Source of the DNA: Desulfobacteraceae bacterium
GTDB lineage: Bacteria; Desulfobacterota; Desulfobacteria; Desulfobacterales; Desulfococcaceae
Assembly (NCBI GenBank): GCA_011390755.1
Contig: JAABRU010000057.1
Coordinates: 1 to 37,819 of the forward strand
Length of the DNA: 37,819 bases
Direction: 5' to 3'
In this document: positions 23,791 to 31,929 of the stretch, piece by piece
Numbering within the stretch: position 1 is the stretch's first letter
Layout: every line of letters begins with the position of its first letter
The notes under the pieces: generated by a model
What the model saw: only the letters and a program-made list of their open reading frames with translations
The model's database searches: none
What the model was told of the DNA's origin: nothing
Translations under genes and position numbers: made by a program

Positions 23791-25098
23791 ATGGAAATTG
23801 TAAAAGCCAAAAAAGCCCTGAAATTTTCGGTTGATCTGCGTCTGTCCACTCCCCTGATGATCCGGTCAGGAAAAACCGGGGATTTTACCGATTCGGAAAT
23901 TGAAAGATGCGGTGAGGGAAAACTCCATATCAACGGCTATGTATGGGCCTCTCTCATGCGCCGCTGCCTGAGCCGGATAGAAGGAGCGGAAGCAATGAGC
24001 CGGGATATTGGGGATTATGAACCCGAAAAAGTATCAGAAATCGGCGTTTCCCCCTTCTGGTGCGAGGCTTCCTTTGTGGAACTGCAACCCACGGATATCC
24101 GCCCCGGTATCAAAGTGGATCGGGCGATGGGAGCGGTATCCGGCGGTGCGCTCTATTCCGATGAAATTGTTTCTCCCGGTTATAACTTCACCCTGAATTT
24201 TAATTATTTCTGTGAAAAACCCGAAGAAATAAAAAAGAATCTCCTGTCCGCGCTTTGGGTGCTGAATGAGGGAATTGAGAATATCGGCGGCGGCTGGTCC
24301 TACGGTTACGGGAGGCTGAAGGTGCAGAAAGTGAGAATCAGAGAACTGAATCTCTGCCAACCCGCAGACCGGGAAATTCTCTGGAAATATGACAATTTCA
24401 CATGGGAATCGGATGAAGTCTGGGAGCAAAAAAAGGCCGGTCTTCCAGCAATCCGGCGGCAGTGGGAAAAAATCCGGGTTTCCGCTAAAATCAGCAAGGG
24501 GCAGTTGCTCTGCATTGCCACCACTTTGCCGCCATCGGATCTGAAGGATTTCAGCAAAGAAAATTTTCCGGATGCTTTTGTATTCCGCAGAAGCAATATC
24601 AACGGTTCGGGAAAAGCCGAAGAGGAAATCGTGATTACCGGAAAAGCCATCCGCCAGGCCCTGTTTTCGGTTCCCGTGGAAAGAATGCTGCGGACACAGG
24701 GAGAAAATGTCTGTCTGGACAGCAGCAAGAGCAGCAACTGTGAATGTAAAAGATGCCAATGGTTCGGTTCTGTGGACAGCCGGGGGCGGATTGCCATAGC
24801 CGATGCACCGGTCAGTGGGGCAAAAACCGCAGTTCTCAACCGCATTCAGCTTTGCGAGCATTCCATGCAGAACATGAACCTTTTCACCGGGGAATTTCTA
24901 TCAAACGGACGTTTTGAATTTGACATTCTCATAGACAGGGCAGAGGAAACTGAAAGCAAAGAATTGCTGAAAAAAGTTCTGCATATCTGTGAAGAAATCA
25001 AAAAAGAGGCTCCTCCTGGCTGGCACCGGATAGGGGGAACCTCCACCTGCACCGGTCAGATTGAAATCAAAGATTACACCCTCGCGCAGGGTGGGTAA
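23791..25098 (+). CDS. Tandem RAMP (double Csm3/Cas7-like) protein
   Basis: A 435-residue protein with two Cas7-type repeats. Unit 1: LSTPLMIRSGKTGDFTDSEI, with D31/D34 at the place of the Csm3 RNA-cutting Asp, then HINGYVWASLMRR, DRAMGAVSGGALYSDE, and the glycine-rich loop IGGGWSYGYGRLKV (about 165-178). Unit 2: VITGKAIRQALF, the cysteine set C317/C319/C322 followed by WFG, RGRIAIADAPV, and a final GTSTCTGQI. Unit 2 appears to lack the catalytic Asp, so only one cut site per molecule is predicted. The start follows the previous stop by 3 bases. Fusions of backbone units are seen in type III-D and III-E systems. Confidence 0.82.
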   Translation: MEIVKAKKALKFSVDLRLSTPLMIRSGKTGDFTDSEIERCGEGKLHINGYVWASLMRRCLSRIEGAEAMSRDIGDYEPEKVSEIGVSPFWCEASFVELQPTDIRPGIKVDRAMGAVSGGALYSDEIVSPGYNFTLNFNYFCEKPEEIKKNLLSALWVLNEGIENIGGGWSYGYGRLKVQKVRIRELNLCQPADREILWKYDNFTWESDEVWEQKKAGLPAIRRQWEKIRVSAKISKGQLLCIATTLPPSDLKDFSKENFPDAFVFRRSNINGSGKAEEEIVITGKAIRQALFSVPVERMLRTQGENVCLDSSKSSNCECKRCQWFGSVDSRGRIAIADAPVSGAKTAVLNRIQLCEHSMQNMNLFTGEFLSNGRFEFDILIDRAEETESKELLKKVLHICEEIKKEAPPGWHRIGGTSTCTGQIEIKDYTLAQGG

Positions 25099-25155
25099 AA
25101 GCGCAGCGTTGCCCACCGTTTTACCATATAAATCTGAAAGGAGAAACAGTGTCTT

Positions 25156-25377
25156 ATGGAACGTCATTTTACAGCAGTCATTATCAAAAGCGGTGACTGG
25201 TATGCCGGTACGGTGAAGGAATTGTCCGGTGTGCACAGCCAGGGAAAAACCATTGAGGAGGTAAAGGAAAACCTGAAAGAAGCCATTGAGATGGTTATTG
25301 AATCCAATATCCGGCACTTCAGGGAACTGGCGCAGCATCATGATTATATTGAAGAAGATATTGTACTTGCCTTATGA
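25156..25377 (+). CDS. hicB: HicB-type antitoxin
   Basis: A 73-residue protein with the partial RNase H-like fold of HicB: FTAVIIKSGDWYAGTVKEL, then GVHSQGKTIEEVKENLKEAIEM. It overlaps hicA by 4 bases (ATGA). The order B-A is the reverse of classical hicAB but common in this subgroup. The module sits between two RAMP genes of the cas operon, in the same direction, and so may be expressed with it. Confidence 0.88.
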   Translation: MERHFTAVIIKSGDWYAGTVKELSGVHSQGKTIEEVKENLKEAIEMVIESNIRHFRELAQHHDYIEEDIVLAL

Positions 25378-25568
25378 AACGCAGAGATATGATACGGCAT
25401 CTGTTGAAGCACGGTTGTATTTCTGAACGTGAAGGGAAAAAGCATTCACTGTTTTATAATCCCAAAACCAATAAATCTGCCACAGTTCCAAGACATAAGG
25501 AAATTAACACATTTACAGCAGTCGGAATATGCAGTTCTCTTGATATTCCGGTTATTAAAATCAAATAG
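25374..25568 (+). CDS. hicA: HicA-type mRNA interferase toxin
   Basis: A 64-residue dsRBD-like toxin: KRRDMIRHLLKHGCISEREG, the catalytic His in GKKHSLFYNP, then VPRHKEINTFTAVGICSSLDIP. All parts of HicA are present. It starts inside the hicB stop (ATGA). After it, 77 bases lead to the next cas-operon gene. Confidence 0.9.
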   Translation: MKRRDMIRHLLKHGCISEREGKKHSLFYNPKTNKSATVPRHKEINTFTAVGICSSLDIPVIKIK

Positions 25569-25645
25569 ATTATATGGTTCCTCGCGCTGTTTCCCTGAAA
25601 CACCGGATTGAAAGACCGGTAAAGGTCAAAGATAGGAGAAAGAAT

Positions 25646-26149
25646 ATGAGTCATACCGAATTTTCCAAAGGCTTTCTTTCATACAAAAGCGGAATGAAAA
25701 ATGCTTCCGATATTGATATTGATTTTTCGCAGTGGGAAGACGGATATATCGCATTTTCCAATACAGAAAAAAGGCTAAAACATACCGATGTTTCAGAAAT
25801 TACCTATGCTGATCCGGTTCCCGGCATCGGCTATGTGATGGAAATAGACCTGTGGAAAAAGGATAAAGATGTATGGGAGGAAATCGCGCTGGAAAGAGAG
25901 GACAAAGGCTTTTTTTACCAGCACTGGAAACTGTTTGGCAATGGGAAAACCGATGATCCGGATTTGGAAAAAGCGGATTGCTGTTTCTGGCGGATGGCCG
26001 ATACCCTCGTAAGAAAACCGGTAAGAAAAGATTCCTCCATTTTCGGGGATACGAACAAAAACGATCTTGTTTTGAAAACCATTGAAGTCATCTGTCCGCA
26101 GCACAGACTTCATTTTTTCATTACCGCAGGGGAGGAGGTGGCATCATGA
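25646..26149 (+). CDS. Uncharacterised 167-aa protein of the cas operon
   Basis: A 167-residue protein that I do not recognise with confidence. It starts at ATG 25646 after AGGAG and overlaps the RRM-RAMP gene by 4 bases (ATGA), so it is clearly part of the operon. The composition is charged, with alternating short strands: WEDGYIAFSNTEKRL, GIGYVMEIDLWKKDKDVW, FFYQHWKLFGNG, CCFWRMADTLV. Type III loci with TIGR03986-family RAMPs often carry a small companion (Csx19/TIGR03984), and a similar 'W-LFG ... W-' pattern makes that possible, but I cannot confirm it. It could instead be a Cas11-like small subunit, although it is not mainly helical. Confidence 0.6.
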   Translation: MSHTEFSKGFLSYKSGMKNASDIDIDFSQWEDGYIAFSNTEKRLKHTDVSEITYADPVPGIGYVMEIDLWKKDKDVWEEIALEREDKGFFYQHWKLFGNGKTDDPDLEKADCCFWRMADTLVRKPVRKDSSIFGDTNKNDLVLKTIEVICPQHRLHFFITAGEEVAS

Positions 26150-28290
26150 AACTGTATGCAGGCAATCTGCCCGAAAACCTGTCGAAAAAGGAATTTGAAG
26201 ATATTTTCAAAGACTACGACCCAACAGATGTCATTCTGATAATGGATTGGGCCACAAAGAAAAATAAAGGTTTCGGATTCGTGGTCATCCCGGATCACGC
26301 AGCCGCTATCAAAGCCGCCGGGGAATGTAACGGCATGAATGTGAAAGGAAAGAAAATAAAGGTGAATGAAGCAAATCCGCCAAAAAAAGGCAAAGATAAA
26401 GGTTTCAAACCTAAGAAAAAGACTTCCGCATCATATTCTTCTGCAAATCAGAAAAAAGGCGGCGAATTCCCCTACCGTTTCTGCAAAAGAAAAACAGTAA
26501 AAGATGCCATCTCCGCTTTTCATCATAAACTGAATGGGGATCGTTATGACATAGCCTTTGAAATTGAATGGAAAGCCCTCACGCCTGCGGCCCTGAATCC
26601 CTGCACCGATATTACGGAAAAGGCCACCATGCCGGAAAACAATGATTCGGAGTTTACAGCCTACAACAAACGCTGGCTCATGCCGGAGGATCAACTGCTT
26701 ATCAGCCCTTTTACCGTAAAATCAGCTATCGCCAACGGCTTTGCCAATGTTATGGGCGGGTGTTACCGGGTAATCGGGAAAGAGGAAGGACATCCCTCTG
26801 AAGTGAAAGAAGGGCAGTATTATTATAAAGGAGGATACAAACGTTACCGGGTGTCAATGGATAATTCCAAACCGGGGATTATCAAGGAGATAACGGAAAA
26901 GAATGGAAACCGCCATGTTGTGATTCAACCGGTCACGGAATATTATTATGACCAGAAAAATCCACCGTCCGGAATTGCATTGACACCGGGAGCAAAATAT
27001 TTTGCTTCCACCTTTGAGAACAGACATAAAAATTTTGTAGAAGAAAAAAGTCTGCGTCCCGCATCAGCAAGTGATAAAAATGCCCTCACATACTATGGAA
27101 AATATCAGTTTGGTATGAATCTGGGACTGAAAGCACCGGATTTGAGAAAAAGACATTATCACCGCTTCTTTGAGGAAAAAGGCAAAGTCCTTTCTGCTAC
27201 CATTCCGGCTCTCAATTTCAAAAGTCCGGATAAGCTGAAAGGGATTATCTATATGGGAGATTTCAGACATGTTTCCCAGCCTGATCCCAGACCGGAACAC
27301 GGAATCTGGTACGAAGACCTGCGGAATCTGAAAGCCGGTGAATGGGTGTATTATCACATGCTCAACGGAAAAATCACAAATATCGGGCAAAATTACCAGT
27401 TCAAGGCCATGTTCCTCCATGAGGATGCCGTGCCGGAAGATCAGAAACTCTGCGGCAGTAAAGACAGCAAAAAAGACTGCCTCTGCCCCCGCTGCCGCAT
27501 GTTCGGCATGACCGGGGAGGACCCCGCAGCCTTCAAAGGCCGTTTCAAAGCCTCGGCACTGCGGAATGTTTTTAAACTGAATCCCGGAGAACCTGAACCT
27601 TTTCCCCTTTCTGACCCGGAAATAAAGGAAAAAATCATGAAAACATGGGTGGATGAAAACGGAAAAAGACGGGCATACCAGACACTCATGCCCATCGCCG
27701 GGCCGCCCAAACCCAACAAGCGGGATGTGAACGGATATTTTGATAAAAAGGGAGAAATCAAAGGCGCAAAGGTCTATAAACACGGCAAACTGGATTCTGC
27801 CCGGAATATTGGGAATGTAAATGATAAAGATTCCAAAGACTATACCCACCGCCTCCGCAACTATGCAATGGTCTGCGAACCCGAACTGGTTTTCAGCGGA
27901 ACCGTGGGAGCCGAAAACGCCAGCCCCGAAGAAATTGCGGCCCTGATTGTGCTGCTGGATTCCAATGTCAGAAATCACGGTTTCAAACTCGGACTTGGCA
28001 AAGCCTTTGGCATGGGCAGTTTTTCCTCTGCCATCACAAAGGTGTGGATACGCAGAAAAGAGGAATATGAATGGAAGACACTGGAAAGCCGGAAATCCCT
28101 TGAACAATGTTTTCCGGATATTCAGAAAGAAGTCAGCCTTTTGAAAAAAATTGAGGATTTTCAAAAGAATGTGAAGGATTTTCAGATCAATGCCATCAAA
28201 GGTCGGGAAAACCGGAATCTGGAATATCCCCCGCCGGTGGCCGAGATAAACGGCAGGAGAACCACCTACTGGAATATGGTGAAATTCTGA
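26146..28290 (+). CDS. RRM-RAMP fusion protein (TIGR03986-like RAMP with N-terminal RRM)
   Basis: A 714-residue protein. Residues 1-78 are a complete eukaryote-style RNA recognition motif, with RNP2 LYAGNL (3-8) and RNP1 KGFGFVVI (41-48) and correct spacing. A lysine-rich linker (about 79-108) follows. From 109 it resembles TIGR03986 CRISPR RAMPs: FPYRFC and a FHHKLNGDRYD strand, LISPFTVKSAIANGFANVMG, the cysteine set D444-C445-L-C447-P-R-C450-RMFG, and FKLGLGKAFGMGSF near 620. The RRM is expected to add single-stranded RNA binding, perhaps for crRNA or target capture. The upstream gene overlaps by 4 bases, and cas6 starts inside its stop. RRMs fused to Cas7-like proteins are unusual to my knowledge. 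Confidence 0.85.
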   Translation: MKLYAGNLPENLSKKEFEDIFKDYDPTDVILIMDWATKKNKGFGFVVIPDHAAAIKAAGECNGMNVKGKKIKVNEANPPKKGKDKGFKPKKKTSASYSSANQKKGGEFPYRFCKRKTVKDAISAFHHKLNGDRYDIAFEIEWKALTPAALNPCTDITEKATMPENNDSEFTAYNKRWLMPEDQLLISPFTVKSAIANGFANVMGGCYRVIGKEEGHPSEVKEGQYYYKGGYKRYRVSMDNSKPGIIKEITEKNGNRHVVIQPVTEYYYDQKNPPSGIALTPGAKYFASTFENRHKNFVEEKSLRPASASDKNALTYYGKYQFGMNLGLKAPDLRKRHYHRFFEEKGKVLSATIPALNFKSPDKLKGIIYMGDFRHVSQPDPRPEHGIWYEDLRNLKAGEWVYYHMLNGKITNIGQNYQFKAMFLHEDAVPEDQKLCGSKDSKKDCLCPRCRMFGMTGEDPAAFKGRFKASALRNVFKLNPGEPEPFPLSDPEIKEKIMKTWVDENGKRRAYQTLMPIAGPPKPNKRDVNGYFDKKGEIKGAKVYKHGKLDSARNIGNVNDKDSKDYTHRLRNYAMVCEPELVFSGTVGAENASPEEIAALIVLLDSNVRNHGFKLGLGKAFGMGSFSSAITKVWIRRKEEYEWKTLESRKSLEQCFPDIQKEVSLLKKIEDFQKNVKDFQINAIKGRENRNLEYPPPVAEINGRRTTYWNMVKF

Positions 28291-29252
28291 TGGAAAACAA
28301 CGAATATAAAACACTGCTCGCCCCCCTGCTCTCCCTTCCCGTATCCCGTTTGCAGGTGAAATTTACCACCACATGGGAATTTGACACAAAGGGAATCGGC
28401 CCGGTGCTGCGGGGGCGCATGGGAAAACGGATCAAACACTCGGCCTGTCTCTTTCCGGATGACCCCACATCCCTGTGCCTGGAATGTGCGTTTAAGGAAA
28501 ACTGCCCCTACATTCTGCTGTTTGCGCCCCTGCCCCCGGCTCCGCTCCTGCTGCCGGATGGAAAAGTCCGGCATGTGCCTTCCCCGCTGCGGCCCTTTGT
28601 CATGGGACTGGACACGGAAAACCGCATTCTCCGTGCCTGGGAAACAGGTTATCTCACCCTGAATCTTTTCGGCCCCTGCATCCGGGAATGTGTTTATTTT
28701 CTCAAGACCGCAATGGCGACTCTGCTCACTTTTCCCACAGAAATCACGGAGACCGGTTTTCTCCTGCCACCCGGTTCCGAAGCAGAAAAAGGGAATGTAT
28801 TCCCCCTGTCGGCCTGGGTGTATGAAACCGACACAGGACAGAAGGAAACAGATACACTGGAACTGAATTTTCTGACACCCCTGAGCCTGTTCAAAGGCAA
28901 AAAACCGGTGCGTGAGGATATTTCCTTTTTCCACATTGTGCAGGCCGCTGTCCGCAGACTGAGAGACCTGAAACGCTCTTTTCACATGGACGGGCAGATG
29001 GGAGACCTGGGGACTTCTTTCTTTGATCCGGCCGGACAGGTGGAAACTGCTGAAAATCATCTGTCTTTCCGCAGGTTCAAAAGATATTCGGGCCGACAGG
29101 GGCAGGATGTGTATCTGGACGGATGGGAAGGGAAAATTGTTTTCAAAGGCCCTTTTCAGCCTTTCCTTCCCCTGCTCCGGGCTGCGGAAATTGTGCATAT
29201 CGGCAAAGGAAGTTCCAATGGAAACGGAAGGTTTTCAATTATCAGACTGTAA
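28290..29252 (+). CDS. cas6: Cas6-like CRISPR RNA endoribonuclease
   Basis: A 320-residue protein of the Cas6 superfamily. A Cys-rich patch (CLECAFKENCPY, about residues 67-78) occurs near the N-terminus, as in several large Cas6 proteins. The C-terminal signature is FKGPFQPFLPLLRAAEIVHIGKGSSNGNGRF (in pieces: PFLPLLRAAEIVHIGKG and SSNGNGRF, about residues 288-315), the glycine-rich loop of the PF10040 family. It should process CRISPR precursor RNA for the effector, although no array is in this window. The start overlaps the preceding stop by one base (TGATG). Confidence 0.86.
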   Translation: MENNEYKTLLAPLLSLPVSRLQVKFTTTWEFDTKGIGPVLRGRMGKRIKHSACLFPDDPTSLCLECAFKENCPYILLFAPLPPAPLLLPDGKVRHVPSPLRPFVMGLDTENRILRAWETGYLTLNLFGPCIRECVYFLKTAMATLLTFPTEITETGFLLPPGSEAEKGNVFPLSAWVYETDTGQKETDTLELNFLTPLSLFKGKKPVREDISFFHIVQAAVRRLRDLKRSFHMDGQMGDLGTSFFDPAGQVETAENHLSFRRFKRYSGRQGQDVYLDGWEGKIVFKGPFQPFLPLLRAAEIVHIGKGSSNGNGRFSIIRL

Positions 29253-29314
29253 TTTTCACTTTCATATCTGTATGATGTTTAAACGGAAAATAACTTGATA
29301 GTAAAGGAGGAAAA

Positions 29315-29545
29315 ATGTCATCTGCTGCAATAAGCACTGTTGTAAGAATGATGGAATCTGTGCCTGAACCGGTTCAGAACCGGATTGCGGAACATCTCCG
29401 CAGTTATCTTGAAGACCTGCTGGATGAGATGGAATGGGATTCACTGGTTTCACACACGCAGCCCCGGTTGTTGGACGCGGCAAGACGTGCAAAAGAGGAA
29501 ATCCGTGCGGGACATGCAAACCCAATGGATTACAGTAAATTATGA
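29315..29545 (+). CDS. Antitoxin of RelE/ParE-type pair
   Basis: A 76-residue acidic helical protein (PVQNRIAEHLRSYLEDLLDEMEW, read in two parts NRIAEHLRSYLEDL and LDEMEW), ending AKEEIRAGHANPMDYSKL, a typical antitoxin tail. AAAGGAGG stands upstream. It overlaps the toxin by 4 bases (ATGA). It lies between cas6 and the CARF nuclease gene in the same direction. Confidence 0.75.
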   Translation: MSSAAISTVVRMMESVPEPVQNRIAEHLRSYLEDLLDEMEWDSLVSHTQPRLLDAARRAKEEIRAGHANPMDYSKL

Positions 29546-29808
29546 AATCAGCAACCCTTCCGTCCTTTTGGAGTATATACCGGAATCTTGACAATGAAAC
29601 CAGACAGCAGGCCAGAAAAACATACCGTCTGTGGGCAGACAGTCCTTTTCATCCCTCATTGCATTTCAAATGCATCAATGATCAGGAACATATCTGGTCA
29701 GTGAGAATTACATGTAGTTACAGAGCATTGGGAATTTTTGAAGGAGATACTGTGACCTGGTTCTGGATTGGCAGTCATGACAATTATAAACGTTTTTTCT
29801 CGTCTTAA
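29542..29808 (+). CDS. RelE/ParE-like toxin
   Basis: An 88-residue protein: FWSIYRNLDNETRQQARKTYRLW, read as NETRQQARKTYRLW, then SPFHPSLHFKCI, VRITCSYRALGI and VTWFWIGSHDNYKRF. This 'HPSL-FK ... YRALG ... WFWIGSHD-Y' pattern is a well known RelE/ParE-superfamily group. It is coupled to its antitoxin by an ATGA overlap. Confidence 0.88.
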   Translation: MKSATLPSFWSIYRNLDNETRQQARKTYRLWADSPFHPSLHFKCINDQEHIWSVRITCSYRALGIFEGDTVTWFWIGSHDNYKRFFSS

Positions 29809-29856
29809 CAGGAAAAACAGTTTGCTTTATTTTGAGATAAAGTACAAGGATCTGAC

Positions 29857-31926
29857 ATGAAATACATATCTTTGATGGGAACACAGACAATGGCCGTGCT
29901 CAATCCGCTGCTTGCGCTGATGGAACAGGGAAAGGCAGTGGAAAAAGTGTATATTCTGGCAACACGGAAAACAATGGATCGCGCGGAATCCCTGAAAAAT
30001 TTTCTGGTTCCGGATAAAATCGCGCCGGAGCACTTTGACATCATCCCGGTTTCCGATTCCCTGCAAAAAGACAGGGAGGAAAGGGAGGCTGTGCAGAATG
30101 TATTATCCGGTCTGATTTCGGAAGATATGACCTTCAACCTGGCCGGTGGCATGAATTTTCAGATCGCAGCGTGTGTGCAGGTGCTTTCAAAAGAAAAATG
30201 CAGATTCCTGTATCCGGAATCTGCCGGAATACATCACTTTTTCATGGAAAACTGCTGTATGACTTCCCATGAAATTCTGCCACTGCCTGCTTCGGTGGAT
30301 GTGCTGAAACTACAGGATATATCCTACAGTATTGAAAAATCAAATATCCATCCTTTTCTGGAAACGGTACAGAAAAAATGCCGGTTCTCTGTTCCATCCG
30401 GTGCATTACGGCATGTGCGGGTTTACAATGAGATACTGAATAAGGATGTCATATTCGATCTGGTATGGAACAGCGGAAATGAAATGAAATTTCTCAAAAT
30501 AATTCACAGTTCTCCCAAATATAATAAAAACACGGATTTTTATCTGCAGGAAGCACGGAGTGTCATCACCCTTGCCACAAACCGGGAGCTTTTCGGAGAA
30601 CTGTATCATCGCAACGTACTGGTGCTGACCAACCACAGGGCAAGCCATGAAAGAATCATCAAAGAAGGCGGCGGAAAGATAACTTCCTTGTTTTATTTTG
30701 AAAGCAGTGGGAATCTGGGGGAGAAACTGCTGCTGGCGGAATTGAAACAGAAACTGGAAAGGTTTATGAATCCGCCGCTTACAGCTCCTTTTTCAAAAGA
30801 GGTAATCCGGCAGGAAACCGGGAATTCCAAATCCGGGGATACGGTGCTTTACACATCCCTGGGCAGCAATATCATGCCATCCCTCATTGCCCTCTGGTCC
30901 CACAGCCCGGCAGAAGTCTGTTTTGTCTATACCCCCGGCATTCCGGAAATCGAATTTTTTCGGGATGCTATTCTTGCAGAAAATAAAATACTGCCGGTAA
31001 ACACGGTTTCTTTTTATCCGGTCAGCATAGAAGGCAGAGAAATACAGGATATATCCAAACCTGCCCACGGGCAGGGCATTGTGAATATCACACCCGGCAC
31101 CAAAGGACATACGGCCTTTCTGACTCTGTGGGCCGGAAAACACGGTTTTCCGGTATATTCCCTGATAAATCCCGCGGGAAAATATGAAGAAATCCCTCAG
31201 GGCCATTCCGGTGAAATGAAGGCCCCACCCCCGGTTCCCTTTCTCAAACTGACCGGTATCAATGTAAAGCAGTTCGGTGACGGCAAAGGAAGCATTCTGC
31301 AAAACCGGCAACAGCATGAAACTGTTTTGGAATTTCTGCGGATGATGCACAGGGAAAATCAACCGGTATCTGATTTTTACAAAAACAGTATCAGTCTGAA
31401 AAACGCTGGTTCTGAATGTCTGAACAAAGATCAAAAAAATGAACAGGTCAGAATATGGCAGCAGGACAAAGCCGACCTGACTTTTTTTACACAGGGAGAT
31501 GAATGGTTTGAAGCCCTTACCGGATTTGTAATGGCCGAATGCGGCGCGCAGGATGTGCAGGTACGGGTGAAAACCCGCTGGCCCCAAGAAACAGAAGTGC
31601 ATCTTTCGCAAATCCACGGAAAAGACATACACATGACCGATATTGATGTCATTGCCCGGTTCAGCACAGATTATTATGTTATTTCCTGCAAATCCGGAAA
31701 TCCCGGTGCGCGGGGAAAAATCACAGCTGAAGCCAATGCGTTTGCTTCTTTGTTCGGCCGTTTTTCCATTCCGCTGGTCTGCTATCTCAAATACAAAGAT
31801 GAACCCTACAACACAAACAACGGTGTCTATATCTTCGGCTACAGAACCCTCTGCGACACCGAAGCCATGAAAGCCCTGCTGAAACAGGCTGTGGCCGTAA
31901 GAAGAAATACCGGAAGAGGAGAATAG
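29857..31926 (+). CDS. Can1-like CRISPR ancillary nuclease with two CARF domains
   Basis: A 689-residue protein with the layout CARF - nuclease-like - CARF - nuclease. CARF1 (about 1-140): YISLMGTQTMAVLNPLLALM, VEKVYILAT, FNLAGGMNFQIAA. The middle (about 185-310) is a degenerate nuclease-like unit. CARF2 (about 325-450): VLYTSLGSNIMPSLIALW, EVCFVYTPG, NITPGTKGHTAFLTLWA. The C-terminal PD-(D/E)XK domain (about 535-660) has D595 and D597 in TDIDVIARF and K612 in ISCKSG; the usual acidic residue two before the Lys is a Ser. One polypeptide would bind one cyclic tetra-adenylate between its CARFs and then nick DNA or cut RNA. The family call is by domain order and motifs. Confidence 0.85.
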   Translation: MKYISLMGTQTMAVLNPLLALMEQGKAVEKVYILATRKTMDRAESLKNFLVPDKIAPEHFDIIPVSDSLQKDREEREAVQNVLSGLISEDMTFNLAGGMNFQIAACVQVLSKEKCRFLYPESAGIHHFFMENCCMTSHEILPLPASVDVLKLQDISYSIEKSNIHPFLETVQKKCRFSVPSGALRHVRVYNEILNKDVIFDLVWNSGNEMKFLKIIHSSPKYNKNTDFYLQEARSVITLATNRELFGELYHRNVLVLTNHRASHERIIKEGGGKITSLFYFESSGNLGEKLLLAELKQKLERFMNPPLTAPFSKEVIRQETGNSKSGDTVLYTSLGSNIMPSLIALWSHSPAEVCFVYTPGIPEIEFFRDAILAENKILPVNTVSFYPVSIEGREIQDISKPAHGQGIVNITPGTKGHTAFLTLWAGKHGFPVYSLINPAGKYEEIPQGHSGEMKAPPPVPFLKLTGINVKQFGDGKGSILQNRQQHETVLEFLRMMHRENQPVSDFYKNSISLKNAGSECLNKDQKNEQVRIWQQDKADLTFFTQGDEWFEALTGFVMAECGAQDVQVRVKTRWPQETEVHLSQIHGKDIHMTDIDVIARFSTDYYVISCKSGNPGARGKITAEANAFASLFGRFSIPLVCYLKYKDEPYNTNNGVYIFGYRTLCDTEAMKALLKQAVAVRRNTGRGE

Positions 31927-31929
31927 AAC

